Origin: G963555815 sp965249615 [NCBI: bacterium]
GTDB lineage: Bacteria > UBA8248 > JACPRG01
Length of the DNA stretch: 64,000 nucleotides
Direction of reading: 5' to 3'
Assembly (NCBI GenBank): GCA_965249615.1
Contig: CBDFMI010000006.1
Span: 682,001-746,000, forward strand
The position numbers were made by a program, and so were the translations under genes. Shown here piece after piece: positions 41,221 through 49,941 of the stretch (positions are counted from its first letter, which is position 1; each line of letters begins with the position of its first letter). A model generated the notes under the pieces. That model did not search any database. It was given only the letters and a program-made list of their open reading frames with translations, and had not been told where the DNA came from.

Positions 41221-43032
41221 TTGGTCATTCGCCGAATTTTCCTTCTCGTCATTCTGAACTCTCTTCTCTTTGTCCTTCCTGCCGAGGCGGCTCGCCGGGT
41301 CGCCGTCCTTGACTTTGAGAACCGGTCTAGCGCTGAGACGAGGGAGCAGTACTCCTGGATCGGCCTCAACGTGCCCGAAACCCTCGCCGGGAAGATCTCC
41401 GAGGTCCCCGGTGTCCAGGTGATTGAGCGGGCCCAGTGGAGAAAGCTCGTTCAGGATCTCCGCCTTCAGCGTTCCGACCTCTTCAATTCGGAGAAAGCCG
41501 CTCAGGTCGGAGGATTTCTTGGAGCAAAAGTCGTCATTCTCGGCTCTTTTGCCGCCGCGGTTGGAAGCGCCGAGTTCAGCCTTCGTTTTGTAGACGTTGA
41601 GACAGGGGCATTTCTTGGAGATTTGAACCACGTCAGCCCCCTGGATGACCGTCTCTTTGAGGCCCTCACAGCGCTTTCCCTGGGGGCCGTTGAGGTCCTG
41701 AACCGCAGGGTGATCAACGGCGAGGTGGCCTCTTTACCTGCAGACGAGAGGATAGAGATTTCCGAGGAAACGAAGGAGAAGGTTCAAAGCCCGCCCGCCA
41801 AGAGTCTGGATGCCTATGCCTTGTTTGCCAAAGGAAACGAGGCGAATGAGCAAAACCACTCAGCCGACGCCATAGGCCTCTACCGAGCGGCCCTTTCCCT
41901 CGATCCTGACTACCCTGAGGCCTGGCAGGGGTTTGGGACTATCCTCACAAAAGACAAGAGGTGGGACGAAGCGGAGGAGGCCGAACGCCGTGCCCTTTCG
42001 CTTTTCACGGAGAGGGGAGACGAGCAGGGGAGAGCAGGTATCCTCAATAGCCTGGGATTGGTCGCCGTGAGCCGCGGGCGTTACGAGAAGGGCCTAAAAA
42101 TCCTCGAAGAGAGCCTCGGGATTAGGAGGAGGATCGGCGATGAGCCCGGGGTTTCGGTGACTCTGAATAACCTTGGCTTAATCGCCCGGACCCTGGGGCG
42201 CTTTGATAAGGCTGAGAGTCTCTATCAGGAGAGCCTGGAGATTAGAAAGAAGACGGGCAATGAGACGGGCGTTGCAAAGACGCTGAACAGCCTTGGCGAC
42301 GTTGCGGAGGGTCGTGGGCGATATGATGAGGCCCGGAAGCTTTATCAGGAGAGCTTGGAGATCAGAAGAAGAATTGGCGACGAGCGAGGCGTCGGAGAAG
42401 CGCTGAACAACCTAGGGATAGCCGACGCGAGGCGCGGGCGCTTGGAAGAGGGCGAGAGGTTTTTGCTGGAGAGCTTGACCGTTCGGAGAAAGGTTGGCGA
42501 TCAGAAAGGTGTCGGAGAGACGCTGAATAACCTGGGAATACTCGTCTGGAGACGCGGGCGCTACGATGAAGCCGAGGCTCTTTACCGGGAGAGCCTGAAA
42601 ATCAACAGGGAACTTGGCAACCATGTGTTCGTCGGAAGGGCACTGCATAACCTCGGCAATGTCGCCTGGACGCAGGGGCGCTTTGATGAGGCCGATCGGT
42701 TTTACCACGAGGCCCTGGAGGTCAGAAGGAGAATTGGGGACGCACGAGGTGTTGGGGAGACGCTGAACAACCTGGGGATTGTCGCGAGAAGACAGGGACG
42801 CTATGAAGAGGCCAGGGGCTTCTACCAGGAGAGCCTGGAGATCAGCAGAGGGCTTGACAACGAGTTGGGCGTCGCCGAGACCCTCTTCAACCTTGCTGTC
42901 ATCGCAGACAGTGAGGGTTCAACGGACCAAGCCATCCTCTACACGAGAGAGGCCCTCCAGATATTTCGCAGGATAGGAACTCCTCACGCTCAACAAGTTC
43001 AAAACTTCCTCCACAAGCTTGAGGGCCGTTAG
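41221..43032 (+). CDS. Secreted TPR protein with N-terminal CsgG/FlgO-like domain
   Basis: A 603-residue protein. Signal peptide at residues about 1-23 (LLVILNSLLFVLPAEAA), then an assembly-factor-like domain to about 170 (RVAVLDFENRSS, WIGLNVPETLAGKISEVPGVQVIERAQW, VVILGSFAA), a linker, and about nine tetratricopeptide repeats with a 40-residue period (NNLGxxAxxxGRxxEAxxLYxESLEIRRxxGD). TTG start follows GGGAG. A second copy of the same architecture is at 53924-55360 on the other strand. It may be a periplasmic scaffold. Exact role unknown. Confidence 0.85.
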   Translation: MVIRRIFLLVILNSLLFVLPAEAARRVAVLDFENRSSAETREQYSWIGLNVPETLAGKISEVPGVQVIERAQWRKLVQDLRLQRSDLFNSEKAAQVGGFLGAKVVILGSFAAAVGSAEFSLRFVDVETGAFLGDLNHVSPLDDRLFEALTALSLGAVEVLNRRVINGEVASLPADERIEISEETKEKVQSPPAKSLDAYALFAKGNEANEQNHSADAIGLYRAALSLDPDYPEAWQGFGTILTKDKRWDEAEEAERRALSLFTERGDEQGRAGILNSLGLVAVSRGRYEKGLKILEESLGIRRRIGDEPGVSVTLNNLGLIARTLGRFDKAESLYQESLEIRKKTGNETGVAKTLNSLGDVAEGRGRYDEARKLYQESLEIRRRIGDERGVGEALNNLGIADARRGRLEEGERFLLESLTVRRKVGDQKGVGETLNNLGILVWRRGRYDEAEALYRESLKINRELGNHVFVGRALHNLGNVAWTQGRFDEADRFYHEALEVRRRIGDARGVGETLNNLGIVARRQGRYEEARGFYQESLEISRGLDNELGVAETLFNLAVIADSEGSTDQAILYTREALQIFRRIGTPHAQQVQNFLHKLEGR

Positions 43033-43186
43033 ATCTCTCGTTCATTTCAACGGAGCCTATATCGCCCCGAGCCCATCGCCCTCGAATTCAACCTTGCACG
43101 GGCCGGTCCTCTCTGGCATTTTGGTGGCGAGGCCGTCCCTGCAGGGCGAAGAGCTAAAATGATCCTATAGACTCCGGGTCCAGACC

Positions 43187-43432
43187 ATGCGCTTTTTCCT
43201 CTATCTTTTTCTGGGTTATCTTCTCTTTTGGGCTGTTCGGTGGATGTATCGGTCTTTTAGGTCGCCGAGGGCACAGGGGGGCGGTCACTCGAAGTCCCAG
43301 GAGGAGGAGTTGGTTCAGGATCCGGTGTGCGGCACCTACGTGCCTCGGTCGATGGCCGTCACCCGTCGGGGGCACTCCTTTTGCAGCCGGCGGTGTGCCA
43401 AGGCTTTTAAGCCTGGGGTAGGGCGCGGCTAA
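43187..43432 (+). CDS. Small membrane protein with YHS-like Cys motif
   Basis: An 81-residue protein: N-terminal membrane helix (FFLYLFLGYLLFWAVRWMY), a short basic linker, then DPVCGTYVPRSMAV and HSFCSRRCAKAF. The DPVCGT...FCSxxC pattern is that of YHS-type metal-binding domains seen in small PP0621-like proteins. It would hold a zinc or copper ion at the inner membrane face. It begins at ATG 43187, alone, 154 nt after the TPR gene. Function unknown. Confidence 0.72.
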   Translation: MRFFLYLFLGYLLFWAVRWMYRSFRSPRAQGGGHSKSQEEELVQDPVCGTYVPRSMAVTRRGHSFCSRRCAKAFKPGVGRG

Positions 43433-43604
43433 GACGGAGAGGGTGAGGATACCGGGGCTGGTTTAGGGGATGCCGGGTTGAAAAATGATCTATCCATGGG
43501 AAGGGAAGGAGATATATAGTGGAAAAATTGGGACCAGGTGCCGGGCCCTGCTCAAGGGTTGCTCGGCGCTGCAGGAAAGTGGCTTTTTTCTCCTTTGAGA
43601 GTGG

Positions 43605-45149
43605 ATGTTGAAAGGGGTCGTGCCGGAGAAGTCAGATGTCTTCCCCGCCGCCTGGCGAGGGAAGGCTGAGATTCACCTCAAGACGGAGCTACCCGGCCCC
43701 AGGGCCAGGCGGTGGGTCGAGCACTACGCGCGCTACGCCGCCCCCTCCACCCATCCTTACCCCTTTGTGTGGGACGTCTTGGCTCCTGCCGAGGGTCCCT
43801 TCTGCAGCGACCCGGATGGAAACGTCTTACTCGATTTTCACTGCCACGTGGCGGCAGCCCCCCTGGGATATAACCACCCGACCATCCTTCGGGACTGCGG
43901 GATTCCTTTTGACCCCTTCAAGCCCGCCTACCACGATGCCTATCTGGCGGCGGGTTCTGAGCCGGACCGTCCCCTTCCGTCTGGTGAAACTGTTTCAGAG
44001 CCCCCCGGGGCTCTGAAAGTTCGGACCCCAGGCCATCTCCAGGAGCGTCTTGTGGAGACGGCCCGGCCCTTCGGATTCGATTGCGTCTTCTTCACCAATT
44101 CCGGCGCTGAGGCCGTCTCTAACGCCATCAAGATCGCCCTCCATCAGCGGTTTCGTCATGTCCGAGCAGCGCTGGGAGAGGGAGGCTTTCGCCAGCTCTT
44201 CCAACAGATGGGAATCCAGGAGAATCTTGTCTTTCCTGGTCTCTACGAGGATTATCCCTTCTTTGGGCTGGCCGCCCGGGGGGGGTTTCACGGGCGCACC
44301 CTGGATGTCCTTTCCGCCACCCACAGCAAGCGAATCCATAAGGAAGGCCTCTCCACCTTACGGTGGATCAGGCATTTTTCTTTCAATGATCCCAATCTTG
44401 AGCCCCTTATCGATCCGACTCCTCTAACCGTCTTGCTTCGGGAAGAGAGGCTCGCCCGGACCGTCTTCGAGGAAAGGAAGATCCCCCAGGAGCTCCTGGC
44501 CTTTGTGATGCTGGAGCCCATCCAGGGAGAGGGGGGATTTGTCTTTCCCGAGCCGGGATTTCTGCCGAAAGTGGCCGCTTTTGCCCAGGCGCATGGGGCC
44601 CTCCTGATCATGGACGAGGTCCAGGCGGGCCTGGGGAGGACAGGCCGTTGGTGGGCCTCTGAGCACTTCGGAGTCAAGCCAGATCTGATTACTTCGGCCA
44701 AGGCCCTTCGGGTGGGGACGGTCATGGGAAGGCGCCGGGACTTTCCCGTGACGCCTAGCGTTCTCTCCACCACCTGGGGAGGAGGAGCCTTGGCCACCTC
44801 CGTCGGGTGCAGGACGGTTGAGGTCATCGAAGAAGAAGGGCTTCTGGAGAACGTCAGAGATGAGGGGAACTTCCTTCTCAGTCGGCTCCAGGAGATGGCG
44901 GAGAGACACCCCGTCGTCTGCAACCCTAGGGCGCTTGGCCTCATGGCGGCGGTAGACCTTCCGACGGAAGAGCTCAGAGACGCCCTGGTCCAGGTGGCTT
45001 TTAGGCGGGGCCTCCTGACCCTTGGATGTGGGGAGAGAGGTCTTCGGTTCCTTCCGCCCCTCGATGTCCGGCGGCGTGAGATCGAGATCGCCATGTCGGT
45101 CCTGGAAGCGGCCGTGCAAGAGCTAGAAAAGGAATCCCCCACGATTTAA
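43605..45149 (+). CDS. Class III aminotransferase (lysine 6- or GABA-type)
   Basis: A 514-residue PLP enzyme of class III. FFTNSGAEAVSNAIKIA, FHGRTLDVLSATHSK, EPIQGEGG, LIMDEVQAGLGRTGRWW and the PLP Lys in ITSAKALRVG are the family motifs. Together with the aldehyde dehydrogenase gene 37 nt downstream it makes a two-step omega-amino acid catabolic pair, for example lysine 6-aminotransferase and aminoadipate-semialdehyde dehydrogenase, or GABA transaminase and succinate-semialdehyde dehydrogenase. The long insertion near residues 90-150 resembles the lysine-type enzymes. ATG 43605. Confidence 0.88.
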   Translation: MLKGVVPEKSDVFPAAWRGKAEIHLKTELPGPRARRWVEHYARYAAPSTHPYPFVWDVLAPAEGPFCSDPDGNVLLDFHCHVAAAPLGYNHPTILRDCGIPFDPFKPAYHDAYLAAGSEPDRPLPSGETVSEPPGALKVRTPGHLQERLVETARPFGFDCVFFTNSGAEAVSNAIKIALHQRFRHVRAALGEGGFRQLFQQMGIQENLVFPGLYEDYPFFGLAARGGFHGRTLDVLSATHSKRIHKEGLSTLRWIRHFSFNDPNLEPLIDPTPLTVLLREERLARTVFEERKIPQELLAFVMLEPIQGEGGFVFPEPGFLPKVAAFAQAHGALLIMDEVQAGLGRTGRWWASEHFGVKPDLITSAKALRVGTVMGRRRDFPVTPSVLSTTWGGGALATSVGCRTVEVIEEEGLLENVRDEGNFLLSRLQEMAERHPVVCNPRALGLMAAVDLPTEELRDALVQVAFRRGLLTLGCGERGLRFLPPLDVRRREIEIAMSVLEAAVQELEKESPTI

Positions 45150-45185
45150 GTTTTCCCTCTTCGACAAGTCGAAAGGGACGAGGAC

Positions 45186-46679
45186 ATGGTGAAGGGTGAC
45201 AACTACATCAACGGCGAGTGGCGGGAGGCCGAAGGGGGAGCCACCTTTGAGAGCCGAAACCCCTCCCGGTGGGAGGAGGTCATCGGCGTTTTTCCGCGCT
45301 CAGGCGAGGCGGATGTGCGCTCGGCCGTCTCGGCGGCGGAGCAGGCCTATCCTGCCTGGAGGCGCATTTCGCGGATCCGGCGGGGGGAGTTTTTTGACAA
45401 CTTTGTCCAGCTCGCCAGGGCCGAGCATGAGGACATTTCCAGGACGATGGCCCAGGAGTGCGGGAAGGCTATCAATGAGGCTCGGGCCGACGTCACTGAA
45501 GGCATCCACATGGCCCAGTATGTCTTCGGGACGGCCCGGATGCCCCACGGAGATGTCGTCTCCTCTGAGATCGCCGAAAAAGACGCCTTCATCCTGAGAA
45601 AACCCAAGGGGGAGGTGGCGGCCATCACCCCCTGGAACTTCCCCTTTGCCGTTCCCCTATGGCTGCTGGGGCCTTCCCTGGTGGAAGGAAATACCATCGT
45701 CTTCAAACCTTCTGAAGAGACCCCCCTGGTGGGCCACCGCCTGGCCGATCTGTTTCACCGGGCCGGCTTTCCCCCCGGTGTTGTCAACGTGGTCCACGGC
45801 CTGGGGGAGGAAGTGGGGGCACCCCTTGTCCGCCACCCCGGGATCGATGTGGCCCTTTTCACTGGCTCCTATGAAGTGGGGTCGGAGATCAAGCGGGTCT
45901 GTGCAGGCAGTCCTTACAAGATGGCGGCCTGCGAGATGGGGGGGAAAAACGCCCTCATCGTGGACGAGGACGCCGATCTCGACATCGCCCTGAAGGCGTC
46001 CCTGCTCAGCGCCTTCAAGACGACAGGCCAAAGGTGCGTGTCGGCCGGCAGGGTCATCCTTCACGAATCGCTTCTCGAGCCCTTCGTTGAACGTTTTCTG
46101 CCCCTGGTCCAACGGATCCAGATCGGAGACCCGCTCGATAAAGACACCTTCATGGGCCCCCTCATCAACGAGGCGGGCCTGAAGAAGGTGCAGTACTATA
46201 ACGACCTCGCTGAGCAGGAGGGGGCCGAAATCCTCCTGAAGGGAGGGCGCATGGAGGACGGGCGCCTTGGCGAGGGCTGGTTCATGTCTCCATTCGTCTA
46301 TGTCCTTCCCCACAAACCCTCGTCCCGCGTCTTGAAAGAGGAGGTCTTTGGCCCTCACGTGGCCCTCATCCCCTACAAGACGCTGGAGCAGGCCATCCAC
46401 ATCTATAACGACACCGAATACGGCCTTTCTATGGCCGTCATCACCCAGAATTACCGAAAGGCGAGGACAGTCCTTCGGGAGTGCGAATTCGGGCTGGGGT
46501 ATTTCAACCTTCCCACCATCGGGGCTGAGGTCCATCTTCCCTTCGGGGGAATGAAGAAGAGCGGCACCGGCCTTCCTTCAGCCAGCGCTTTGGTGGACGC
46601 CGTCACCCACCGGATTGCCTGGACCGTCAATCACAGCGAAGACATCGAGATGGCCCAGGGGCTGAAGACAGAGGTCTGA
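45186..46679 (+). CDS. Aldehyde dehydrogenase (semialdehyde type)
   Basis: A 497-residue aldehyde dehydrogenase. Catalytic residues are Asn151 (PWNFPF), Glu250 (CEMGGKN) and Cys284 (GQRCVSAGR), with GGMKKSGTGLPSAS at the C-terminus. It follows the class III aminotransferase by 37 nt, probably as one operon. The NINGEWREAEGG type and FGxxKxSGxG ending favour aminoadipate- or succinate-semialdehyde as substrate. It is distinct from the aldehyde dehydrogenase at 25452. Confidence 0.93.
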   Translation: MVKGDNYINGEWREAEGGATFESRNPSRWEEVIGVFPRSGEADVRSAVSAAEQAYPAWRRISRIRRGEFFDNFVQLARAEHEDISRTMAQECGKAINEARADVTEGIHMAQYVFGTARMPHGDVVSSEIAEKDAFILRKPKGEVAAITPWNFPFAVPLWLLGPSLVEGNTIVFKPSEETPLVGHRLADLFHRAGFPPGVVNVVHGLGEEVGAPLVRHPGIDVALFTGSYEVGSEIKRVCAGSPYKMAACEMGGKNALIVDEDADLDIALKASLLSAFKTTGQRCVSAGRVILHESLLEPFVERFLPLVQRIQIGDPLDKDTFMGPLINEAGLKKVQYYNDLAEQEGAEILLKGGRMEDGRLGEGWFMSPFVYVLPHKPSSRVLKEEVFGPHVALIPYKTLEQAIHIYNDTEYGLSMAVITQNYRKARTVLRECEFGLGYFNLPTIGAEVHLPFGGMKKSGTGLPSASALVDAVTHRIAWTVNHSEDIEMAQGLKTEV

Positions 46680-46835
46680 AACAATCCGAAAGTTGACCCT
46701 CCTGCACATCTCCTGAGTCCTCCTGGCTTCAAAAATCAGGGCGTTTCCATAACCTTCTGACAAGAACACTCTTTTCACGCGTCAAATCTTCTTCATGCTT
46801 GCGGGTACAAGACCTGCGTGGTAGGTTTTGGTCCT

Positions 46836-48092
46836 ATGAAAATAGATTTGAAGATCAAAAAGGTCGTGTTCGCGCGATCTCTTGCGTTTTTTATCCTCCT
46901 TGGGTTTTCAGCAGCTTTTGCCCAGGAGGGGCGACCCCTTCCAGGGGTTCACCAGATCGCAGTTGGGGTGAATGGGTTCCAGATTGACGGGGAACAGAAA
47001 ATTCGGGCCGGTCCCGGAAAGGTCTGGCTCCTCAGATCGGGGCCCCAGCCGGACGGCCTCTGGGATCTCACGGAGATCGTGGACCCCGACTCTCAGGTCA
47101 TCCATCGGGCCCTTCTCCTCGACCTGGACGGAGATGGTCGCCGGGCCCTTCTGACAGCGGGCGGAAATCGTCCCCTCCTGAAGCTATACCGAAAAGAGGG
47201 AGAAGACTGGCAACCTCAGATCCTTTGGGAGTCCTCCACCGATCAGGGTGTCTCACGCGTCCGGGATTTTAGGGTGGGGGACGTCGATGGGGACGAGAAC
47301 GCCGAGATCGTCATCGGGACCCATCCCGAGGGCGTGGTCGCCGTACTCAAGCGGGAGGAAGGGACCTGGAAGGCCCTCGAGATCAATCGCGAAGGCCGAA
47401 CCTGGGTCCACGAGATTGTCATCGCGCCGATGGCGCCAGAAGGCCCCCCTCACTTTTTCGCCACGCTCTCCCATCCAAACGTGCTCCCTGGAAAACCCCA
47501 GCCGGGGCGGATTGCCGCCTGGCGCTGGCAGGGGGATGGCTATACAGCCTCGGTTGTCGAGTCCTTCTCGGAGACCCACGCGAAGGAGATTGGGACGGGA
47601 GACCTGGACGGCGACGGGCGGGTTGAGCTTGTGGCCGTTGTGGAAGGGGTGACGCGAGAGGTCGACGGCCGTGTGGAGCTTTTGGAGCCCGTTCGGATCA
47701 AGGCCTATCGATGGAAAGACAACCAGTGGACCTCCGAGATTCTGGCCGAGGTCCCCGACGCGAGCTCCCGCGCTATCGCCGTTGGCGATGCCGATCATGA
47801 CGGGCGTGCGGACGTGGTCTTGGGGACCCGAAGCGCGGGTCTCTGGCTCCTTTCCTTTGACCGCCAGGGGGGACGGTGGGACAAAACGTTGATTGACCGC
47901 GAGAGCGCCGGCATCAATCACCCCCTTCTCATCGCTGACATGGACGGCGATGGAAAGAATGAGCTCTATGCGTCGGCGGATGTTCAGGGCCAGATCAACC
48001 GCTACACGTGGGCTGGAGGACAATGGCAAAAGTCCCTGGTCCTTCAGATTCCAAAGGAACACTGGACGTGGGCGATGGAGATCGCCCGGTGA
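46836..48092 (+). CDS. Secreted FG-GAP/VCBS repeat protein
   Basis: A 418-residue secreted protein. The signal peptide is at about residues 10-28 (VFARSLAFFILLGFSAAFAQ). It carries at least five calcium-binding FG-GAP motifs: DLDGDGR, DVDGDENAEI, DLDGDGRVEL, DADHDGRADV and DMDGDGKNELY, spaced through a beta-propeller. ATG 46836 is chosen; a GTG at 46818 is also in frame. It overlaps the following gene as GTGA. It may bind an envelope partner or polysaccharide. Confidence 0.82.
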   Translation: MKIDLKIKKVVFARSLAFFILLGFSAAFAQEGRPLPGVHQIAVGVNGFQIDGEQKIRAGPGKVWLLRSGPQPDGLWDLTEIVDPDSQVIHRALLLDLDGDGRRALLTAGGNRPLLKLYRKEGEDWQPQILWESSTDQGVSRVRDFRVGDVDGDENAEIVIGTHPEGVVAVLKREEGTWKALEINREGRTWVHEIVIAPMAPEGPPHFFATLSHPNVLPGKPQPGRIAAWRWQGDGYTASVVESFSETHAKEIGTGDLDGDGRVELVAVVEGVTREVDGRVELLEPVRIKAYRWKDNQWTSEILAEVPDASSRAIAVGDADHDGRADVVLGTRSAGLWLLSFDRQGGRWDKTLIDRESAGINHPLLIADMDGDGKNELYASADVQGQINRYTWAGGQWQKSLVLQIPKEHWTWAMEIAR

Positions 48093-49084
48093 GAATTTTT
48101 TCCCGTTTTCATCCTGCCGTCTGGCGGGCGGCCCTGAGCGTTGCCATCTTCGGTATTGCCTTCAGTCAGATTGACGCCGGGGCCTTTGGGTCTGCGCTGG
48201 CAGGTTCTCGACCCGCGGCCCTCGCCCTTGGATTTTTAAGTGCCCTTATCGGGGTCCTCTTCCTTCGGGCCCTCAAGTTCCGGCTCATCCTGCGCCTTCA
48301 GGGGGTTCAAATCTCGGGCCCCCATGTCCTCTGGCTTGCGTTTGTGAGTCAATTTTTCGGTTTTGCCCTTCCGGGGACGCTGGGGAGTGATGCCTGGAGG
48401 GTCTACTACCTGTCTCAGAGGAGCCACAGGGCCGGTTTTGCCATCGTCGCCGTTGTGATGGACCGGGTGAGTGGATTTGTCGGCCAGATGATGACCATCC
48501 TGCTTGCCTCTATCTTCCTGGGTGGGGCCATCTTAGAGGTCGACCTCCTGGCGGCCGTGGCCATGTGGAGCGGGGTCGCCCTGGCGGCAACGGCCTGTCT
48601 TGGCAGCCGGAGGATCGTGGGAGGCCTCGGGAGGCTCCCCCTGCTTCGCCGCCCCCGGGTGAGTCGTCATTTAAACGAGATCCAGGAGGGTTTTTCCCTC
48701 TTTCGCCGCCTCCCCCTCGGTTCTCTCGGGGTCCTCTTCCTGGCGACTCTCGGCCAATCCTTCTGGGCCCTTTCCATCTTCGTCGTGGGTCGCGATCTGG
48801 GTGTTTCCTTCCTCTATTTCTGGTTCTTCGTTCCTCTGGCGGATGGGGTGGCTGCTCTTCCCATCACCCTCAGTGGCCTTGGCCTCCGGGATGTGGCCTA
48901 TGTGACTTTTTTCGGAAGCCTCGGAGTCCCCCCGGAGAACATGCTGGCGCTCTCGGTGACCGCCCTGGGGTTCCTCATCTTTATCCGCCTCTTGGGGGGT
49001 CTCGTCTACCTCCTTCCCGTTCCCTTTCATAAGCGGGACCTTAGATTTGTAAGCGAACCCGCCCAGACCACCACCTCATCCTGA
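48089..49084 (+). CDS. Lysylphosphatidylglycerol-synthase TM domain/UPF0104-like flippase
   Basis: A 331-residue membrane protein of the LPG synthase TM (UPF0104) family with about eight helices. SQFFGFALPGTLGSDAWRVYYLSQR, MDRVSGFVGQ, FVPLADGVAALPITLSGLGLRDVAYVTFFGSLGV are characteristic. Such proteins act as lipid flippases or as partners in polysaccharide export. GTG 48089 overlaps the FG-GAP gene by GTGA, so both are translated together. The upstream open part is a shadow. It converges on a frameshifted gene. Confidence 0.85.
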   Translation: MRIFSRFHPAVWRAALSVAIFGIAFSQIDAGAFGSALAGSRPAALALGFLSALIGVLFLRALKFRLILRLQGVQISGPHVLWLAFVSQFFGFALPGTLGSDAWRVYYLSQRSHRAGFAIVAVVMDRVSGFVGQMMTILLASIFLGGAILEVDLLAAVAMWSGVALAATACLGSRRIVGGLGRLPLLRRPRVSRHLNEIQEGFSLFRRLPLGSLGVLFLATLGQSFWALSIFVVGRDLGVSFLYFWFFVPLADGVAALPITLSGLGLRDVAYVTFFGSLGVPPENMLALSVTALGFLIFIRLLGGLVYLLPVPFHKRDLRFVSEPAQTTTSS

Positions 49085-49851
49085 CTCCTCGCCGCTGTTG
49101 AGGGGACGAGCCGGGAGCCGGTAGAAGAGGGGCGCCTCACGGGCGAGGCCGAAGGCCCGCCTTACTTCATAGAGCAGCCGTCGCCAGGGGATCTGAAGGT
49201 CCCCCCACAGTGTCTGGTCAAAACCGGAAAACTCGCCCAGGCCTTCAAAGTAGGCGGAGTATTTGATCCCCTCGATGAGAGGCTGGTGAGGCCTTTTTGT
49301 GCAAGACGGGGGTCTTTTTGAAGGGCGCGAAGGCTCGCCGGCCTCCCGTCCGGACCTGGGAAGTAGTTCCTTCGCTCCGTGTCAAAGAGGAAGTAGTCCT
49401 CCCCTACCTGGACCAGAGAGAGTGTGATCTTTTGAAATCCCGGCGGTCCGACCAGGACCATCGCCGCTGGAAACCCCGCGTAAACCGAAAGGGTGGTGAA
49501 GACGTCGGCGCTCTGTTCTCTAACGCCATAGCCCCTTTCGATAATGGCCAGGATGTGGTCGTCCAGGACAGGCTCCTCCTCCGGTTGGGGCGCAATTCGG
49601 TCGACCGTCCATTGGAACAGGGAGAGGAGACGCTCCAGGGGGGGGTCCCGCTCTTCTACGAGACTTTCTGTTAGGCGGGCGAGGGCCCGATGCCGCCTGA
49701 AGAAGTCGAGGGTCTTCAGGCCAAGAGGGACCCTCGTCTCTTGGAACTTGAAGTCCACCGACATCCGGGTGCTCGCCGGCCAGAAGAAGAAGGCGCCGAC
49801 TAAGAGAACAGCCAGGGGGGGGATCCAAATCTTTTTCGGCAAAAACCTCAT
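49076..49851 (-). CDS. Transglutaminase-like secreted protein, frameshifted
   Basis: N-terminal signal or anchor (IWIPPLAVLLVGAFFFW), then a transglutaminase-like segment: RLLSLFQWTVDRI, IIERGYGVREQSADVFTTLSVYAGFPA. The site that is Cys in active transglutaminases reads Arg (GYGVREQ), so it is probably non-catalytic. The frame stops at 49162 with a nonsense-like end. One nucleotide missing near 49278-49284 would connect it to a strong continuation (LIEGIKYSAYFEGLG, later FYRLPARPLN) ending at 49076, overlapping the convergent gene by 9 nt. Either a decayed gene or a sequence error. Confidence 0.6.
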
Positions 49852-49941
49852 GGCGTGGCCCTTCCTTGCGGCTTGTTTTTGCCCCTATGTGATAAGATGT
49901 TTTTCGGCATTTTTAATTTTTAAATTTTCAAGACGAGGGGC

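Noticed and set aside
44288-46535. Minus-strand frames opposite the aminotransferase and aldehyde dehydrogenase
   Set aside because: Shadows; the plus-strand genes carry all catalytic motifs.
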